Source of the DNA: Lycorma delicatula | Taxonomy: Eukaryota; Arthropoda; Insecta; Hemiptera; Fulgoridae | Assembly: GCF_047948215.1 (NCBI RefSeq) | Contig: NC_134465.1 | Coordinates: forward strand, 46,097,946 to 46,161,945 | Length of the DNA: 64,000 bases | Direction: 5' to 3' | Made by a program: the position numbers and the translations under genes | The notes under the pieces: generated by a model | Told to the model about the DNA's origin: nothing | Databases searched by the model: none | What the model saw: the letters and a program-made list of their open reading frames with translations, nothing else | In this document: one piece after another, positions 21,552-32,307 of the stretch | How the letters are laid out: every line of letters starts with the position of its first letter | Position numbering within the stretch: the first letter of the stretch is position 1

Positions 21552-22044
21552 CACACACAGAGAGGGAGAGAGAGAGAGAATGAGAATCATACCTAAGATG
21601 AAAATTCAATTTACAAACAAAAGTAATGAAATATGTTCCAATACATATTGTAGAGAGTTTTATAAACCATTTTTTTCCAATAGACGGGGTACATAAATCG
21701 ATTGGTTTACACTCTCTATTCCAATTCATTTAATAACTATATAGCATGTACACCAATTGAGGTACAAACTGGAATGGTAGGTGACGATTTCTCTTAGAAT
21801 AATGATGCTTATTATACAGCCAATCACAACGGTAAACAGAATGGTGTCACTTATAGAGTTAAACATATCTCCATTTTGATGAGCTTGGAATGCTGATACT
21901 AGGCGTTTTAAAACGCAACCCACGCAAAATAAATTTTAGAAAAGTTAATACAATAATTTCGGATGAAGAGGTTGACAGCACTACCTAATGTTGTTTTATA
22001 ATAAGCTGATATAATTTTCTAATTCTTTTATTTTCTCGTCTTCC
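20731..22044. other. Unassigned, with compound microsatellite
   Basis: No gene supported. A compound (AC)n(AT)n(AC)n(AG)n tract lies at about 21514-21578; open frames through it on both strands are repeat artefacts. Confidence 0.5.
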
Positions 22045-22108
22045 TATTTCCTGTTTAGCCTCCGGGAATTACCGTCAGCTATTACTTCAGAGGATGAATG
22101 AGGATGAT

Positions 22109-22875
22109 TTTTTTTCTTTTTTTTTTTCTCTCAGCTCCCCTGAGCCGGACCGACTTGGTATTACGCCGCCCAGGGGAGTGTCTTTAAACTCAAATAGGCC
22201 TCCCCACCTACCGGCTATATACCGGCAAGGCAGATCGGCCTACCGGTTAGCTCTTTTTGAGAGTTCTTTATCAATATTGGCCCCTTGGGGACCCAAAAGG
22301 GCAATACTAATACACCACGCCAGACCCAGTTGGCCGCGACGCGGTACCGGGTCCCTTCAGTATTCAGTGTGCTCTTGCCTGACTGTTACCCGTGGAGTCG
22401 TTGGTGGCTCATCAGTGCCAACACACCGCAGCATGCTGGACCTCACCAGCAAGGCTGTCCACCCAGTCCTATTCTAGCCAACACCTAGTCTTCTCTCATC
22501 GGAGTATTTCTGTAGAACAACTTGTCTAACAAAACTAGCAAAATTATTCCAGTTTGACTCGCTTCTTAGCATGTAGTCTATTGTTGTCTCTGGAGTTATA
22601 CCTGTGAGTTCCTTACTATGTCTAAGTGTGTCCCACCTATTGCACTCAAAAAACGTGTGCTCAGCATCATCTATCTCGTTGCAGTAGTTGCAAATTGGCT
22701 CTTCTCTCTTGCCTATTTTGTGCAGGTAGTTATTGAAGGAACCATGTCCTGTAAAAAACTGCGGTAGGTGATGATCAACCTCACCAAATCTTCTCGACAA
22801 CCATGGCTTGATGTTGGGGATGAGGGTTCTCGTCCATCGACCCACAGCTTCCTGCGACCATCTTTCCTGCCAGAT
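22109..22875 (-). mobile_element. R1-clade-like LINE, 5'-truncated
   Basis: Inserted into SINE copy 4 with a perfect 15-bp target-site duplication ATGAATGAGGATGAT (22094-22108 and 22876-22890). The A-tail appears as a T-rich run from 22109. It has an open ORF2 C-terminus and a GC-rich 3' UTR of about 350 bp. Base composition is clearly richer in GC than the surroundings. Confidence 0.92.
22474..22875 (-). pseudogene. R1-like ORF2 C-terminal region
   Basis: Open from the truncation point (WQERWSQEAVGRWTRTLIP) to a TAG near 22474. Motifs: 'GHGSFNNYLHKIGKRE', then the zinc-knuckle-like CNYCNEIDDAEHTFFEC (C-x2-C-x7-H-x4-C), then a helical tail ending RRLGVG. This CCHC after the RT domain is characteristic of R1/LOA-type retrotransposons. 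No stops or frameshifts are visible in the ~134 retained codons, so the insertion is fairly young, although the copy lacks RT and endonuclease. Confidence 0.88.
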
Positions 22876-23161
22876 ATGAATGAGGATGATATGTATGAGT
22901 ACATATCAAGTGTACGTGTAGTCTCAGGTCGACCATTCCTGAGATGTGTGGTTAATTGCAAACCCAACCACCAAAAAACACCGGTATCCACGATCTAGTA
23001 TTCAAATCCGTATAAAGGTAACTGGTTTTATTAGGACTTGAACGCTGGAACTCTCGACTTCCAAATCAGTTGATTTGCGAAGATGCGTTCATCACTAGAC
23101 AAATCCGATGGCTTCACTTTCCCGTCTACATAACGCTAAATCAGAGCTATAGCTCTAAAAG

Positions 23162-23645
23162 CCTCCTCTATGAATCATGAGACCTTGCCGTTGGTGAGGG
23201 GGCTTGAGTGCTCAGGGATACAGAGTAGCTGGACCGAAGGTGCAACCATATCGGAGAGGTATCTGTTGAGAGCCAGACTAAGGAATGATTCCTGAAAGAG
23301 GGCAGCAGCTCTTTCAGTAGTTGTTAGGGGCGTGAGTCACAATGACTTAAACGGCCGTATCAACATCACTCAGTCCTCTGAGTACTGCGCAGCTGAAAGC
23401 AATGGAAAACTACAGCTGCTTTTTTTCCAAGAAAATGTGGCTCTCTGCATTTTCACATAGCAACAATGGAGGCGCCTTCCTTGGTAAAATATTCCGGAGG
23501 TAAAATAGTCCCCCGTTCGGATCTCCGGGTGGGGACTACTAAGGAAGGGGTCACCAGAAAATTAAACGACTAGCACTAGATAGGGAATCTTGGAGAGCTG
23601 CATCAAACCAGTCAAATGACTGAAGACAAAAAAAAAAAAAAAAAA
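23162..23645 (+). mobile_element. Half-LINE: 5' leader fused to 3' end
   Basis: 484 bp flanked by an 11-bp target-site duplication AGCTCTAAAAG (23151-23161 and 23646-23656). The first ~400 bp equal the 5' leader found in the LINE copy at 3451-4479. At 23560-23565 (ACCAGAAAATTAAACGAC) it jumps to the last ~60 bp of the LINE ORF (ACTAGCACTAGATAGGG) and a long A-tail. No RT is encoded, so it must have moved in trans. Confidence 0.88.
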
Positions 23646-24053
23646 AGCTCTAAAAGATAAAGTATTGTAATCGATTCAATTTGGGTATACGAGGTTTACA
23701 CCGAATATTGACGTTTTGATATCTAAGAACCCAAAAATCCGAATGGAAATTTTCCGGATGTTAATGTTCGTGTGTGTATTCAGTATTGGCCTCTAAATCA
23801 CCTTATATCTCCAGAACTACTGGATCGATTTTGACCAAACTCTTTCAGATTACTTCTATATATAGAGCACTGATACCATTAAATTTTCAACTTAAAAGGT
23901 CAACGGGTGAGGCTGTAGAGCAAGGTCACTCTCAATATCTCACCTAATTAAGGTCATATTTTTCTTAGGAACATTTGTTAATTAAAAATTAACAATACTG
24001 CAAAAAAATATTTTTACAAAATCGCATCCCCACCCCAAAAAAATGAGTCATCT

Positions 24054-24306
24054 CTTTCTTTCCTTTTCTTTTTCTGTTTAGTCTCCGGAACCACCGTAAG
24101 GTATTACTTCAGAGTATAAATGAGAATGTTATGGATAAATGTAAATTAAGTGCAGTATAGTACAGTTTCAGGTCAACCATACATGAAATGGGTGGTTAAT
24201 TAAAACCCAGCCACAAAAGAACACCGGCATCCACAATATGGTATTCAAATCCATATAAAAGTAACCACCTTTACTAGGATCTGAACCGTAGAACTCTCTC
24301 TCTCGT
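24054..24306 (-). mobile_element. SINE family B, copy 5
   Basis: Shares GTTTAGTCTCCGG, CACAAAAGAACACCGGCATCC and the tRNA-like region in degenerate form. Sits in family E with a possible 8-bp duplication AGTCATCT / AGTCTTCT (24046-24053 and 24307-24314). The head is shortened. Confidence 0.8.
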
Positions 24307-24653
24307 AGTCTTCTGCTATGTTGTAACATCACAGGTGACCGGAAGAATTAAATAAATGAATAATATTTAAAGTGTAAAATAAATAACTCTGGCTGGGTTC
24401 GAACTAAATCGCCCGGTCGACTCGGTACCTCGTACGTTAAGCCTTGGGCTATACCGGTCTGCTGACCGTACAAGCGAAATTCCTTCTATGTAAGTTGCAA
24501 AATTAACATTAGTTTAGTTAGTGACGACCGTAGCCGCTAGTACTAACCACACCCGCGCGAATTAAATACGTTATGCGCGCGCCTTTTAGTTACAATCATT
24601 GAATTAGATAAATTAAAAAATATTTCATTTAAATAAAATCATAAATATCTAAA

Positions 24654-25471
24654 CTAGCTCCCAGTCGCAGCTTCGCTCGCGCTATATGGTTACTTGCGTT
24701 TCCCGTGGTGGTCAATCTTTTTATTTTATATTTATTAGTCAAGTAACCGGAGGCAGGTGCAGTCAGTCACACATACAGTAACGGTGGCATATCGAATTTC
24801 CCGTTGCTCAGTTGTTTCAGTCGAACGGGATCGGGCTGTGTGTATTCGGTCGCTTTCCAATCTTGACTGTCTTTCGTCTTCAGTCTCTGCCGCACGAACA
24901 GTTTTCATCATACGTGCTTTTTTTGTATTTCTCCCGATTGAAGAACGTCTTTTAGCCACGGTATGATGTTTTGAAAAAAGATCACAGAATTTAAAAGATT
25001 GCAATTAAATACTTTACACGCTTTAAATTAGTAGCATACACATGATAAACAAAAGCAGCTACTTATTTATGTTTTTAAACGGCTGTAAAAAATTGTAAAT
25101 GAATGAATCGTAAAAATTACATATGTATGTACGCTAAATCAATTGAAACTTAGGAATAACTGTACGTTAAAACTTCAGCCCTTTACAAAATTGATCAATT
25201 CAATGTTGAAAAAAAATGTTAGATAAAAATAAATTTTTTCTTAAAAATCAAAGTCATTTTGAAAATTAAATAAGCTTTAGGGAAGAAATAAAGTGTTTTA
25301 TATTTCGTTGTAAAATTTCGTGATGTCGGAGGTCCAAAAAAATTAGCCTATGTTCACCGCAGGGCTTCAAAGTGTAGGTGTGCAAAATTTTAGACAAATC
25401 TATCCGGTAGATCTCGAGTTAAGTTGGAACAGACAGACAAACAAACATTGATTTTTATATATATATATAGA
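24654..25471 (-). mobile_element. Helitron (non-autonomous), copy 1
   Basis: On the minus strand it starts TCTATATATATATAAAAATC at 25471 and ends GACTGGGAGCTAG at 24654. The host bases are A before and T after, the A^T target Helitrons use, with no duplication. A short hairpin (AGCGAAGCT) precedes the CTAG end. The surrounding family E sequence is continuous across the site. It retains a coding fragment at 24735-25004. Confidence 0.9.
24735..25004 (-). pseudogene. Helitron protein N-terminal fragment
   Basis: An 89-codon frame with the basic segment 'KRRSSIGRNTKKARMMK', then two copies of an acidic/basic 'ETEDERQSRLESDR' / 'ETTEQREIRYA' repeat with R-S-R-S spacing. Such E-x-x-E-Q-R-Q-x-R-L repeats occur near the N-terminus of Helitron Rep/helicase and of many PIF1-like helicase gene models in insects. 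The Rep HUH motif and helicase motifs are absent, so this is a deletion remnant. Identification is from pattern memory, not a search. Confidence 0.65.
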
Positions 25472-25640
25472 TTAATTTGCGTGTGTATGTGTATGTAGGC
25501 CATGCATCAGAAACAAACCGTCACAGTTTTCAGCTTTTTTTTTCTTTAAATTAAATAAATAATTAAATACTTTTTTGAAATCGAGTCAATGGAGTACGCA
25601 GTTGTTTATCATAGCTAAAATGAAAAACAAGAATCGAAAT

Positions 25641-25800
25641 GTCGGTCTCCGTGGCACAATTGGTACCCCGACTCCGCCTTTCACTCTGAGGTCGTGGGTT
25701 CAAATCCCGGTAAGGCATGGCATTTTTCACACGCTGCAAATTTAAATTCGGGCTAAATGGTAATATCAGTTGATACCCGCATATCTCACTAAAAAAAATC
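25641..25800 (+). mobile_element. tRNA-derived SINE (family D), copy 1
   Basis: The tRNA-like head GGTCTCCGTGGCACAATTGG carries an A-box-like segment, and GTGGGTTCAAATCCC forms a T-arm/B box. A 70-bp body follows (TTGATACCCGC) and an A-rich tail. The body and tail show that it is not a functional tRNA gene. Related copies are at 42700 and 58627. Confidence 0.75.
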
Positions 25801-26033
25801 GAAATACTTATTTTTTATTTTATTTGAAGTGAAATGAATAATATTTTATCACATTTTATTAACTACATTTTTTTTTTGTAAATATATATATTTAATAAAT
25901 TTTTAACCATAATTATTAATATTATTTCTATTATAATTTGTTTACACAGACAAATATATATACATAAAATAACCTAATTCTATATAAATAATAACTAGCA
26001 GACCCGGCAATCCTTCGTTATTGCTAGATTTAA

Positions 26034-26034
<1 letters not shown>

Positions 26035-26074
<40 letters not shown>
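26035..26074. repeat. (AT)n microsatellite inside Helitron 2
   Basis: About 20 TA dinucleotides, near the Helitron 3' hairpin. Confidence 0.9.
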
Positions 26075-26077
<3 letters not shown>

Positions 26078-26791
26078 CACAATTGAAAGTCTGATAAAAC
26101 TTTTAAAAAACTGAACATTACGGAACTTCACAAAATTTAAACTTTCACTTTATAAAAGAATTTAAACAAATCCATTTGTCAAAAAGGCACTACCTATCGG
26201 ATTTAATTCAAACTACTCACTAAACACAGTAGTCGATTCAAAATACCTCTAACTTTCTTTCTATTGGTCAAATCGAAGATTTCAATAGCTTTAAACCTTC
26301 TTCGGACAACGCGGACCTTTTTTCCAAAAACCACGCGTAAATCGGTTCAGTAATTTTTTAGTCTATAGCGAACACACATACGAACACATTTCCTTTTATA
26401 TATATAGAAGAAGAAAGTCTATTTGTTTGTTTCATCAATATCTCGATACCGGCGCCACCTAGCGGGTATAGTTTTTCAAAAAATATTTCTTTTCACATAT
26501 TCTGAATATGATCCAAATCGGTCCATAAATACAATTTTTCTAAATATCTCCAACCCAAATCAAGCGGGTCCATTTTTTTGTAGAGGTACTTCTTTCCATG
26601 TAAATAACACATATTCTGAATAAGAGCCAAATCAGTTCATAAATACAATTTTTCTAAATATCTCAACCCCCAGCGCCACTTGGCGGGTCCAAACTAATTC
26701 AGAAACTTTCGCGAGCGCGCGCACAACTTATCAAAGTTTCATCGGCATCGGATGAATGGTATACGGACACATACGGGACAAACAAACAAAC

Positions 26792-26793
<2 letters not shown>

Positions 26794-26843
<50 letters not shown>
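26794..26843. repeat. (AT)n microsatellite at Helitron 2 5' end
   Basis: About 25 TA dinucleotides at the position where sister Helitrons have a short TATATATATA next to the terminal TC. Confidence 0.9.
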
Positions 26844-26845
<2 letters not shown>

Positions 26846-27694
26846 TTTCTGTATATATATATACAGAGAGAGAGAGATAAATAGTTCTTACTATACGTAC
26901 CTGATTATTACGATACACTTTAGAACTGTACGCCACGTATGAGAGCTTTAATTACCGTAACAAGCAAAAGAGAGCAGGCCTTACCAAAATTGTAATATGG
27001 AAAAAAAATCCGAAAACTGTTAATAAAATTAGATCTTCGTTTGTTATAAATGAAGAACGTAAATTGTGTGTAGGTTCAGTTAACTTGCATAATATCCTGC
27101 GTTGGTTAGGACTCTCTCCATACTCTCCACTCTCTTTCTCTCTCTCACTGACCACTTAACCCACCTACATTTTAACAATTTAATCATTTAAAGAGAAATG
27201 ATTTCGTTGATATTTCCATTTAATACATAATTTTTTTATCGAATGAGATACGACAGTATTTATACATAAATAATTCATGTTTAATGTCGCAAATTGTGTA
27301 ATATAATATACAATATTATCACCTCGCACTATGTTTACTTGAATTTGCTTAGTTTTTCCTGAAATAATGATTATATTATTTTTTAAGTGGGACGATAATA
27401 TTAATCAAAATCCTGAATAATTTTAAATTTTATTCAGTTATTATCATTTTTTATTCAGTTGTTGTTTTATTGTTTTAATTAAATATTTTTCAAAAATTCC
27501 TGTAAAAAAGGAAAAACAAAATATTCGTTTGAAAATTCTAAAAAACATTCCTGAGAATATGAATTTAAAAACCTTCTGATTAAATATCCGTTTAATATTT
27601 AAGAAAAATCTAAATGAATAAACATTAAAATTTAAATTAAATTTTGTTAACTGTGTAGGAAATAAAAGTTTTATTAAAAAAGAAATCCCTTTCA
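26846..27694. other. Unassigned AT-rich DNA
   Basis: No gene supported; contains a short GAGA run near 26865 and a CTCTCTTTCTCTCTC patch near 27130. Confidence 0.5.
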
Positions 27695-28832
27695 GCACTC
27701 AGGAAGACGGAGGTAGATTTCTCCGGTGCAACGTAGGAGATAAAAAAGATTTCCACCTTAAAGTTAAGAAAAACTTCAAATTTACTCAATACGACAGCGG
27801 TTGCATGTGAAAAAATGTTTCACATGTTTAGCATACGAGAAGCCCTACGAATTCCAGCAATATTTTGATCATTCATTGTCGTAAGGGTTGGTCATATTAA
27901 AAATTGTTTCAGATAAAAGTTTTAGATAATTTTTAGAGGACTAACGGTACAGCTTTATTTAAAAACAAAGTAGTCAATCGGATTTCGGTGGAAAATGAAC
28001 AGTCTCTTTATTAATTTTATTAAATGGTTATTTATATTTATTTATTTTCTAAATATAATTTAACCAAACTTAACTACGCTCGCTAACCTTGACTAATTAA
28101 AACCGTAATTTTTTGAGTATTTATTTAATAAATTCACTAATTATTGCAATTATTTAAATAATCAAAACACTCCTGTTAATTAGTCAAGGTTAACGAGCGA
28201 AGCGAGCGTAGGTCAAATTTGGTTATATATTTATAAAATAAATAAATTATAACCATTTTTTAAAATTAATAACTATATCGGCCCATTTTCTACCGAAATC
28301 CGATTGACTACTTTGTTACGTAATTTCCGGACTAACTACCACTTTAACCGAATTAATACTGTACCTATTAAGGGAGGTATATTTTTTTGCCTTCGAAATC
28401 CCATTTCCCCTCTCTGGGCGATATCAAAAAACCTTACTTAAATAAATATTAGGTCCTTATCCAAAAAATAATAAGAACTTTAAACGAATTCGATGTTTTA
28501 CTTAATATGAAAGTTAGAGATATTTTGTTTTTTTTCGAAAAAGCCCCCCTCCTCATTTCCAACTCCAAGGTCCGATTTTTGCCGTTAACGAACTCGACCG
28601 AGATTTTGGGTCGTTATATTTTATATATCAATTTGAAAGTTATTAGCGCAAAATTACGGCAGTTATCGCGTCCACAAGAAAGTGAAATATATATATATAT
28701 ATATATATAAACTTTTGAACTGACGGTGGTTTTGGGGTCTGGGGGATGTGAAACTCGAAATTTTCCGGAAGTCGAATCATGGTATCCATTACAAAAGGTA
28801 TTTTTTTTTTTACAAAATCTACCTATACGATC
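27695..28832 (+). repeat. Repeat family J, copy 2 (split by inverted-repeat element I)
   Basis: Matches J copy 1 in opposite orientation, block by block, including the internal (AT)n at 28688-28709 and the 'GTCCACAAGAAAGTGAAATA' block before it. It is interrupted at 27955/28329 by element I and runs up to the LINE insertion at 28833. Confidence 0.75.
27956..28328. mobile_element. Inverted-repeat element I, copy 1 (8-bp TSD)
   Basis: 373 bp, bounded by a perfect 8-bp direct repeat GGACTAAC (27948-27955 and 28329-28336). Its arms pair over AAAGTAGTCAATCGGATTTC and continue through GAAAATG. The outermost bases of the TIR are partly deleted on both sides compared with copy 2 at 42196. No ORF. 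An 8-bp duplication is typical of hAT or Merlin-type MITEs. Confidence 0.85.
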
Positions 28833-29459
28833 ACCACTGAATGTGAAAATAGGAGGAGAAAAGATTATGGAGGTAGAAGAATTTTGTTATTTGGGAAGTA
28901 GAATTACTAAAGATGGACGAAGCAGGAGCGATATAAAATGCCGAATAGCACAAGCTAAACGAGCCTTCAGTAAGAAATATAATTTGTTTACATCAAAAAT
29001 TAATTTAAATGTCTGGAAAAGATTTTTGAAAGTGTATGTTTGGAGTGTCGCTTTATATGGAAGTGAAACTTGGACAATAGGAGTATCTGAGAAGAAAATA
29101 TTAGAACCTTTTGAAATGTGGTGCTATAGGAAAATGTTAAAAATCAGACGGGTGGATAAAGTGACAAATGAAGAGGTATTGCGGCAAATAGATGAAGAAA
29201 GAAGCATTTGGAAAAATATAGTTAAAAGAAGAGACAGACTTATAGGCCACATACTAAGGCATCCTGGAATAGTCGCTTTAATATTGGAAGGACAGATAGA
29301 AGGGAAAAATTGTGTAGGCAGGCCACGTTTGGAATATGTAAAACAAATTGGTAGGGATGTGGGATGTAGGGGGTATGCTGAAATGAAACGACTAGCACTA
29401 GATGGGGAATCTTGGAGGGCTGCATCAAACCAGTCAAATGACTGAAGACAAAAAAAAAA
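28833..29459 (+). mobile_element. LINE copy 3, strongly 5'-truncated
   Basis: Inserted with an 11-bp target-site duplication CCTATACGATC (28822-28832 and 29460-29470). It retains the last ~600 bp of the ORF plus TGACTGAAGAC and an A-tail. Confidence 0.92.
28834..29445 (+). pseudogene. LINE ORF C-terminal segment
   Basis: About 203 open codons, from SPLNVKIGGEKIMEVEEFC to SNQSND, with no stop or frameshift. The segment lies downstream of the RT active site, so it has no catalytic residues. Differences from copy 4 include R-to-W in NVWKRFL and R-to-P in LEPFEM. The intact frame indicates recent insertion. Confidence 0.88.
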
Positions 29460-30155
29460 CCTATACGATCTGGTAACGTTTGAATTGAAATCCATAATAT
29501 GTTAGAAAACACCCATTAATTCAAATCTACATACAACAACAACGCACAATGCACTAATCGAATTTTATATACCGATTCAATAATAAGTTTAATTCTTACA
29601 GTCTACTTAACCTTATAGAACTTAATTTTATCTTAAGACTTTTTAACTTAATAAAGTATGAACTTTAAAATTTGTTGACTTAATTATAATAATTTTACCT
29701 AATTCTAAAAGTTTAACGTATTAAAACAAAACAACTGTAACGTAAATTTCATCCTACAGAATTACATCATAGTCTTTTATTTTACATTTAAGGAATCTTA
29801 AAAATTTTGCGAAATGAAAAAATTCTTGCGCAGGTCTGCGCTAGAAAATTGACTTTTTGTTATTTTAGATTAAAATTTTTAGATAGGATTTTGATCGATA
29901 CTTAAAACATTTATAAAAAGTAAGTCAACATTGAAACTTGTATCATCATATGAACCACCCATGCTTCTAACACCCGCTCAGATTTTTTCGACCGTAAATT
30001 TGAGGGTAACTTAAGAACGACTCAACCAATCTTCATTCAATTTAGAGATTGTCAAATTCATATGTACTAGAAGAGCATATCTAAATTTCAATAAAATTGA
30101 TCGACTATTTTTGGAGATTTTCGTGCCATAAAATTTTATACAACAGCCAGTATGG

Positions 30156-30157
<2 letters not shown>

Positions 30158-30209
<52 letters not shown>
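30158..30209. repeat. (AT)n microsatellite
   Basis: About 26 uninterrupted TA dinucleotides. Confidence 0.9.
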
Positions 30210-30213
<4 letters not shown>

Positions 30214-30602
30214 AAAATGAACCCAATTAAGTCAATGGTATCTTTGTATTCCTCATACTATTTCCGATGGCTTTCCGAGGATGTTTCGTATAAATTCAAT
30301 AGCATTTCGTATTTTAATAACTCTTATTTATTTTTTTTCATAATTGTTTCGTTTTACTTGAGTAAATTATTAAATACACACACCTAGAATATTGTTATAT
30401 AAATTTTGATTTTTTAAAAAAATATTTTAAGTAATTAATGTTTTTCTTTAAAAAAAAAATTAAATCTGAATATAATGTGTTACAATCCTATCGTTTTCTT
30501 TAAACAATTTTGAATTGTCTACCTATGAGCTTGAATTTTGGTGATCTCATACAAAAAAAAAGCTTTTTGAAGAAGTAATTCTTCCATATGCTACGAAATA
30601 AC

Positions 30603-30604
<2 letters not shown>

Positions 30605-30646
<42 letters not shown>

Positions 30647-30673
30647 AGAGAGAGAGTGAGAGAGAGAGAGAAA
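30605..30673. repeat. (AT)n-(AG)n compound microsatellite
   Basis: About 19 TA units followed by GA units broken by a single GTGA. Confidence 0.85.
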
Positions 30674-31733
30674 GAGTTCTACGAAGAAATTTTCAGAATA
30701 TATTTCTGGTGAAAATAATGAAAAAAATCCGTAAATCTAATTACTGAAGGGTCCAAAGTATAGAATGAAAAAAATTATTTTAATTGTATTATACGTCTCA
30801 TGTTGTTACGTCTTTTTTGTTGAATTTGAATCATAACAATTCGTTATACAATGTTGAAATATCAAGACGTTTTATTTATTTTTCAATCTCGTTTTGAAAG
30901 CTAATTGATGATATATGTAGATTAAATTTTCTCGTTAAAATATCTCTACCCAATCATTATTATGATTTTTCGCATATTATTCAATTTATCAAATTTTACG
31001 TTTCTCTAATGATGTTCAATATAAAACAAAGTCACTTTGGGGAACAAAATTAATACTTGCAGTATTTCTATTACTTCTAGTACTGAATATATTATTCTTG
31101 TATTTTGATGGCCTTGTAACGAAAAACTTTAAAGCAAGCTTAGCATTAGATGCGTGTTATTCTTGATAATATTATTACTAATGATATTTTTTCCGGACTG
31201 TTAAGATAAAAAAAAAATATATTTATCAAAAATGTTTACAATTATTGCAGTTATATTTTATTACTGAAATTCTTTAAAAAAACGTGAATAAAAAGATATC
31301 GGAGGACTTTATTTTTTACTATTTTAAAAAACATAAACGGATGAATTTAGACAGATTTAAAAATTTGTGATCCATGAATTTTAATCTTAGATTAAAGATT
31401 AAACAGAGAATTTTTTTTAAATTTATCTATGAAAAAAAAATACAAAAATGTTTTTTAAATATGTTTTATTAACTGGTTAATAAACAATCATTTTCTTATA
31501 GTCTTTTCCCAAATTGAAGTTTTTATTTCAATAGTTTTACGATTTATAAAAAAAATTGTGTTATTGCAGTCAACAGTAATTATTTTTGGAAAAGAAAAAT
31601 AATAATAATCTTGAATGTTAATTTTAATTAGGCGAGTGAAAAAAACATGTATATAATACCAAAAATGGTATTTGAAAAAAAAACCTGGAGAATGATTGCA
31701 TAACTTCACCCCGGGCAAATCTTAGAGAGATTT

Positions 31734-32020
31734 TTACTTCCTTCTACGAAGTAAAGAAAGTATTGTGATCGCGAAATATTTCGATTTTCAGATTTCAACT
31801 GAAATATCCATTTTGACCATTCGTGAATCCATTTTTACTAGTTTCAGAGTGACGTCTGTACGTACGTACGTATGTATCTCGCATAACTCAAAAACGATTA
31901 GCTGTAGAACGTTGAAGTTTTGGATTTAGGACTGTTGTAACATCTAGTTGTACATCTCCCCTTTTGATTGCAATCGACTGGACCAAAAGTGTCCAAAATG
32001 CCCAATGTCCAAAAATGCTT
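31734..32020 (+). repeat. Repeat family A, copy 4 (3' truncated)
   Basis: Starts TTACTTCCTTCTACGAAG, passes GTATTGTGATCGCG and AACTCAAAAACGATTAGC, and stops after the AAAAGTGTCCAAAATGCCC block. Confidence 0.85.
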
Positions 32021-32266
32021 TTCACCTACATAAATTTAAAAAAGAATTCGATTTTTTAACTTGAAAATTGCATTTAAAAAAAAAGTGATATTTTAAATAC
32101 GGTTCCAACTTAGTTCCCTTATATTTGGGGGAGCTAAAAAAATTTATCTTTTTGGAAAAATTACTTCAATAAATCGGCCCGATTTGGTGTAATGGTTTGC
32201 AATGGAATTTGATAAGGCTAAAAAAAGTATAGTTTACTAATATATATATTTAAATATATATAAGCC

Positions 32267-32307
<41 letters not shown>

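Larger units (their letters stand above)
22045..23113 (-). mobile_element. SINE family B, copy 4 (split by a LINE)
   Basis: The 3' end of the SINE (CTGTTTAGCCTCCGGGAATT on the plus strand) lies at 22045-22108, and the body and tRNA-like head lie at 22876-23113. The two parts rejoin after removing the R1-like LINE and one copy of its 15-bp target duplication. Confidence 0.88.
23116..25530 (+). repeat. Repeat family E, copy 2 (three nested insertions)
   Basis: Starts CTTTCCCGTCTACATAACGC, is cut at 23161 by a half-LINE, at 24053 by a SINE and at 24653 by a Helitron, and ends in the family's CATCAGAAAC block near 25520. Each gap, when closed, restores the order of blocks seen in copies at 3207, 11748, 40266, 43995 and 57580. 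Confidence 0.85.
25995..26845 (-). mobile_element. Helitron (non-autonomous), copy 2
   Basis: The 3' end (minus strand) is GCAATAACGAAGGATTGC (hairpin GCAAT/ATTGC), then CGGGTCTGCTAG, followed by host T at 25994. The 5' end lies in the (AT)n expansion at 26794-26843, so the terminal TC cannot be fixed. Inside are about three ~115-bp modules with GGCGCCACCTAGCGGG and ATATTCTGAATA motifs, and another (AT)n tract at 26035-26074. Confidence 0.8.
29471..31733. other. Unassigned AT-rich DNA with microsatellites
   Basis: No gene supported. (AT)n tracts lie at 30158-30209 and 30605-30643; the latter runs into a GAGA tract. Short open frames here are low complexity. Confidence 0.5.

Noticed and set aside
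22094..22477. 127-codon plus-strand frame with Pro/Ser-rich sequence
   Set aside because: Antisense reading of the R1-like LINE 3' UTR beginning in its poly-A tail.
25648..25722. Possible tRNA gene
   Set aside because: Same SINE family D body and tail downstream; the acceptor ends do not pair.
27444..27698. 84-codon Phe-rich minus-strand frame
   Set aside because: Low-complexity translation of AT-rich DNA, partly overlapping the end of repeat J.
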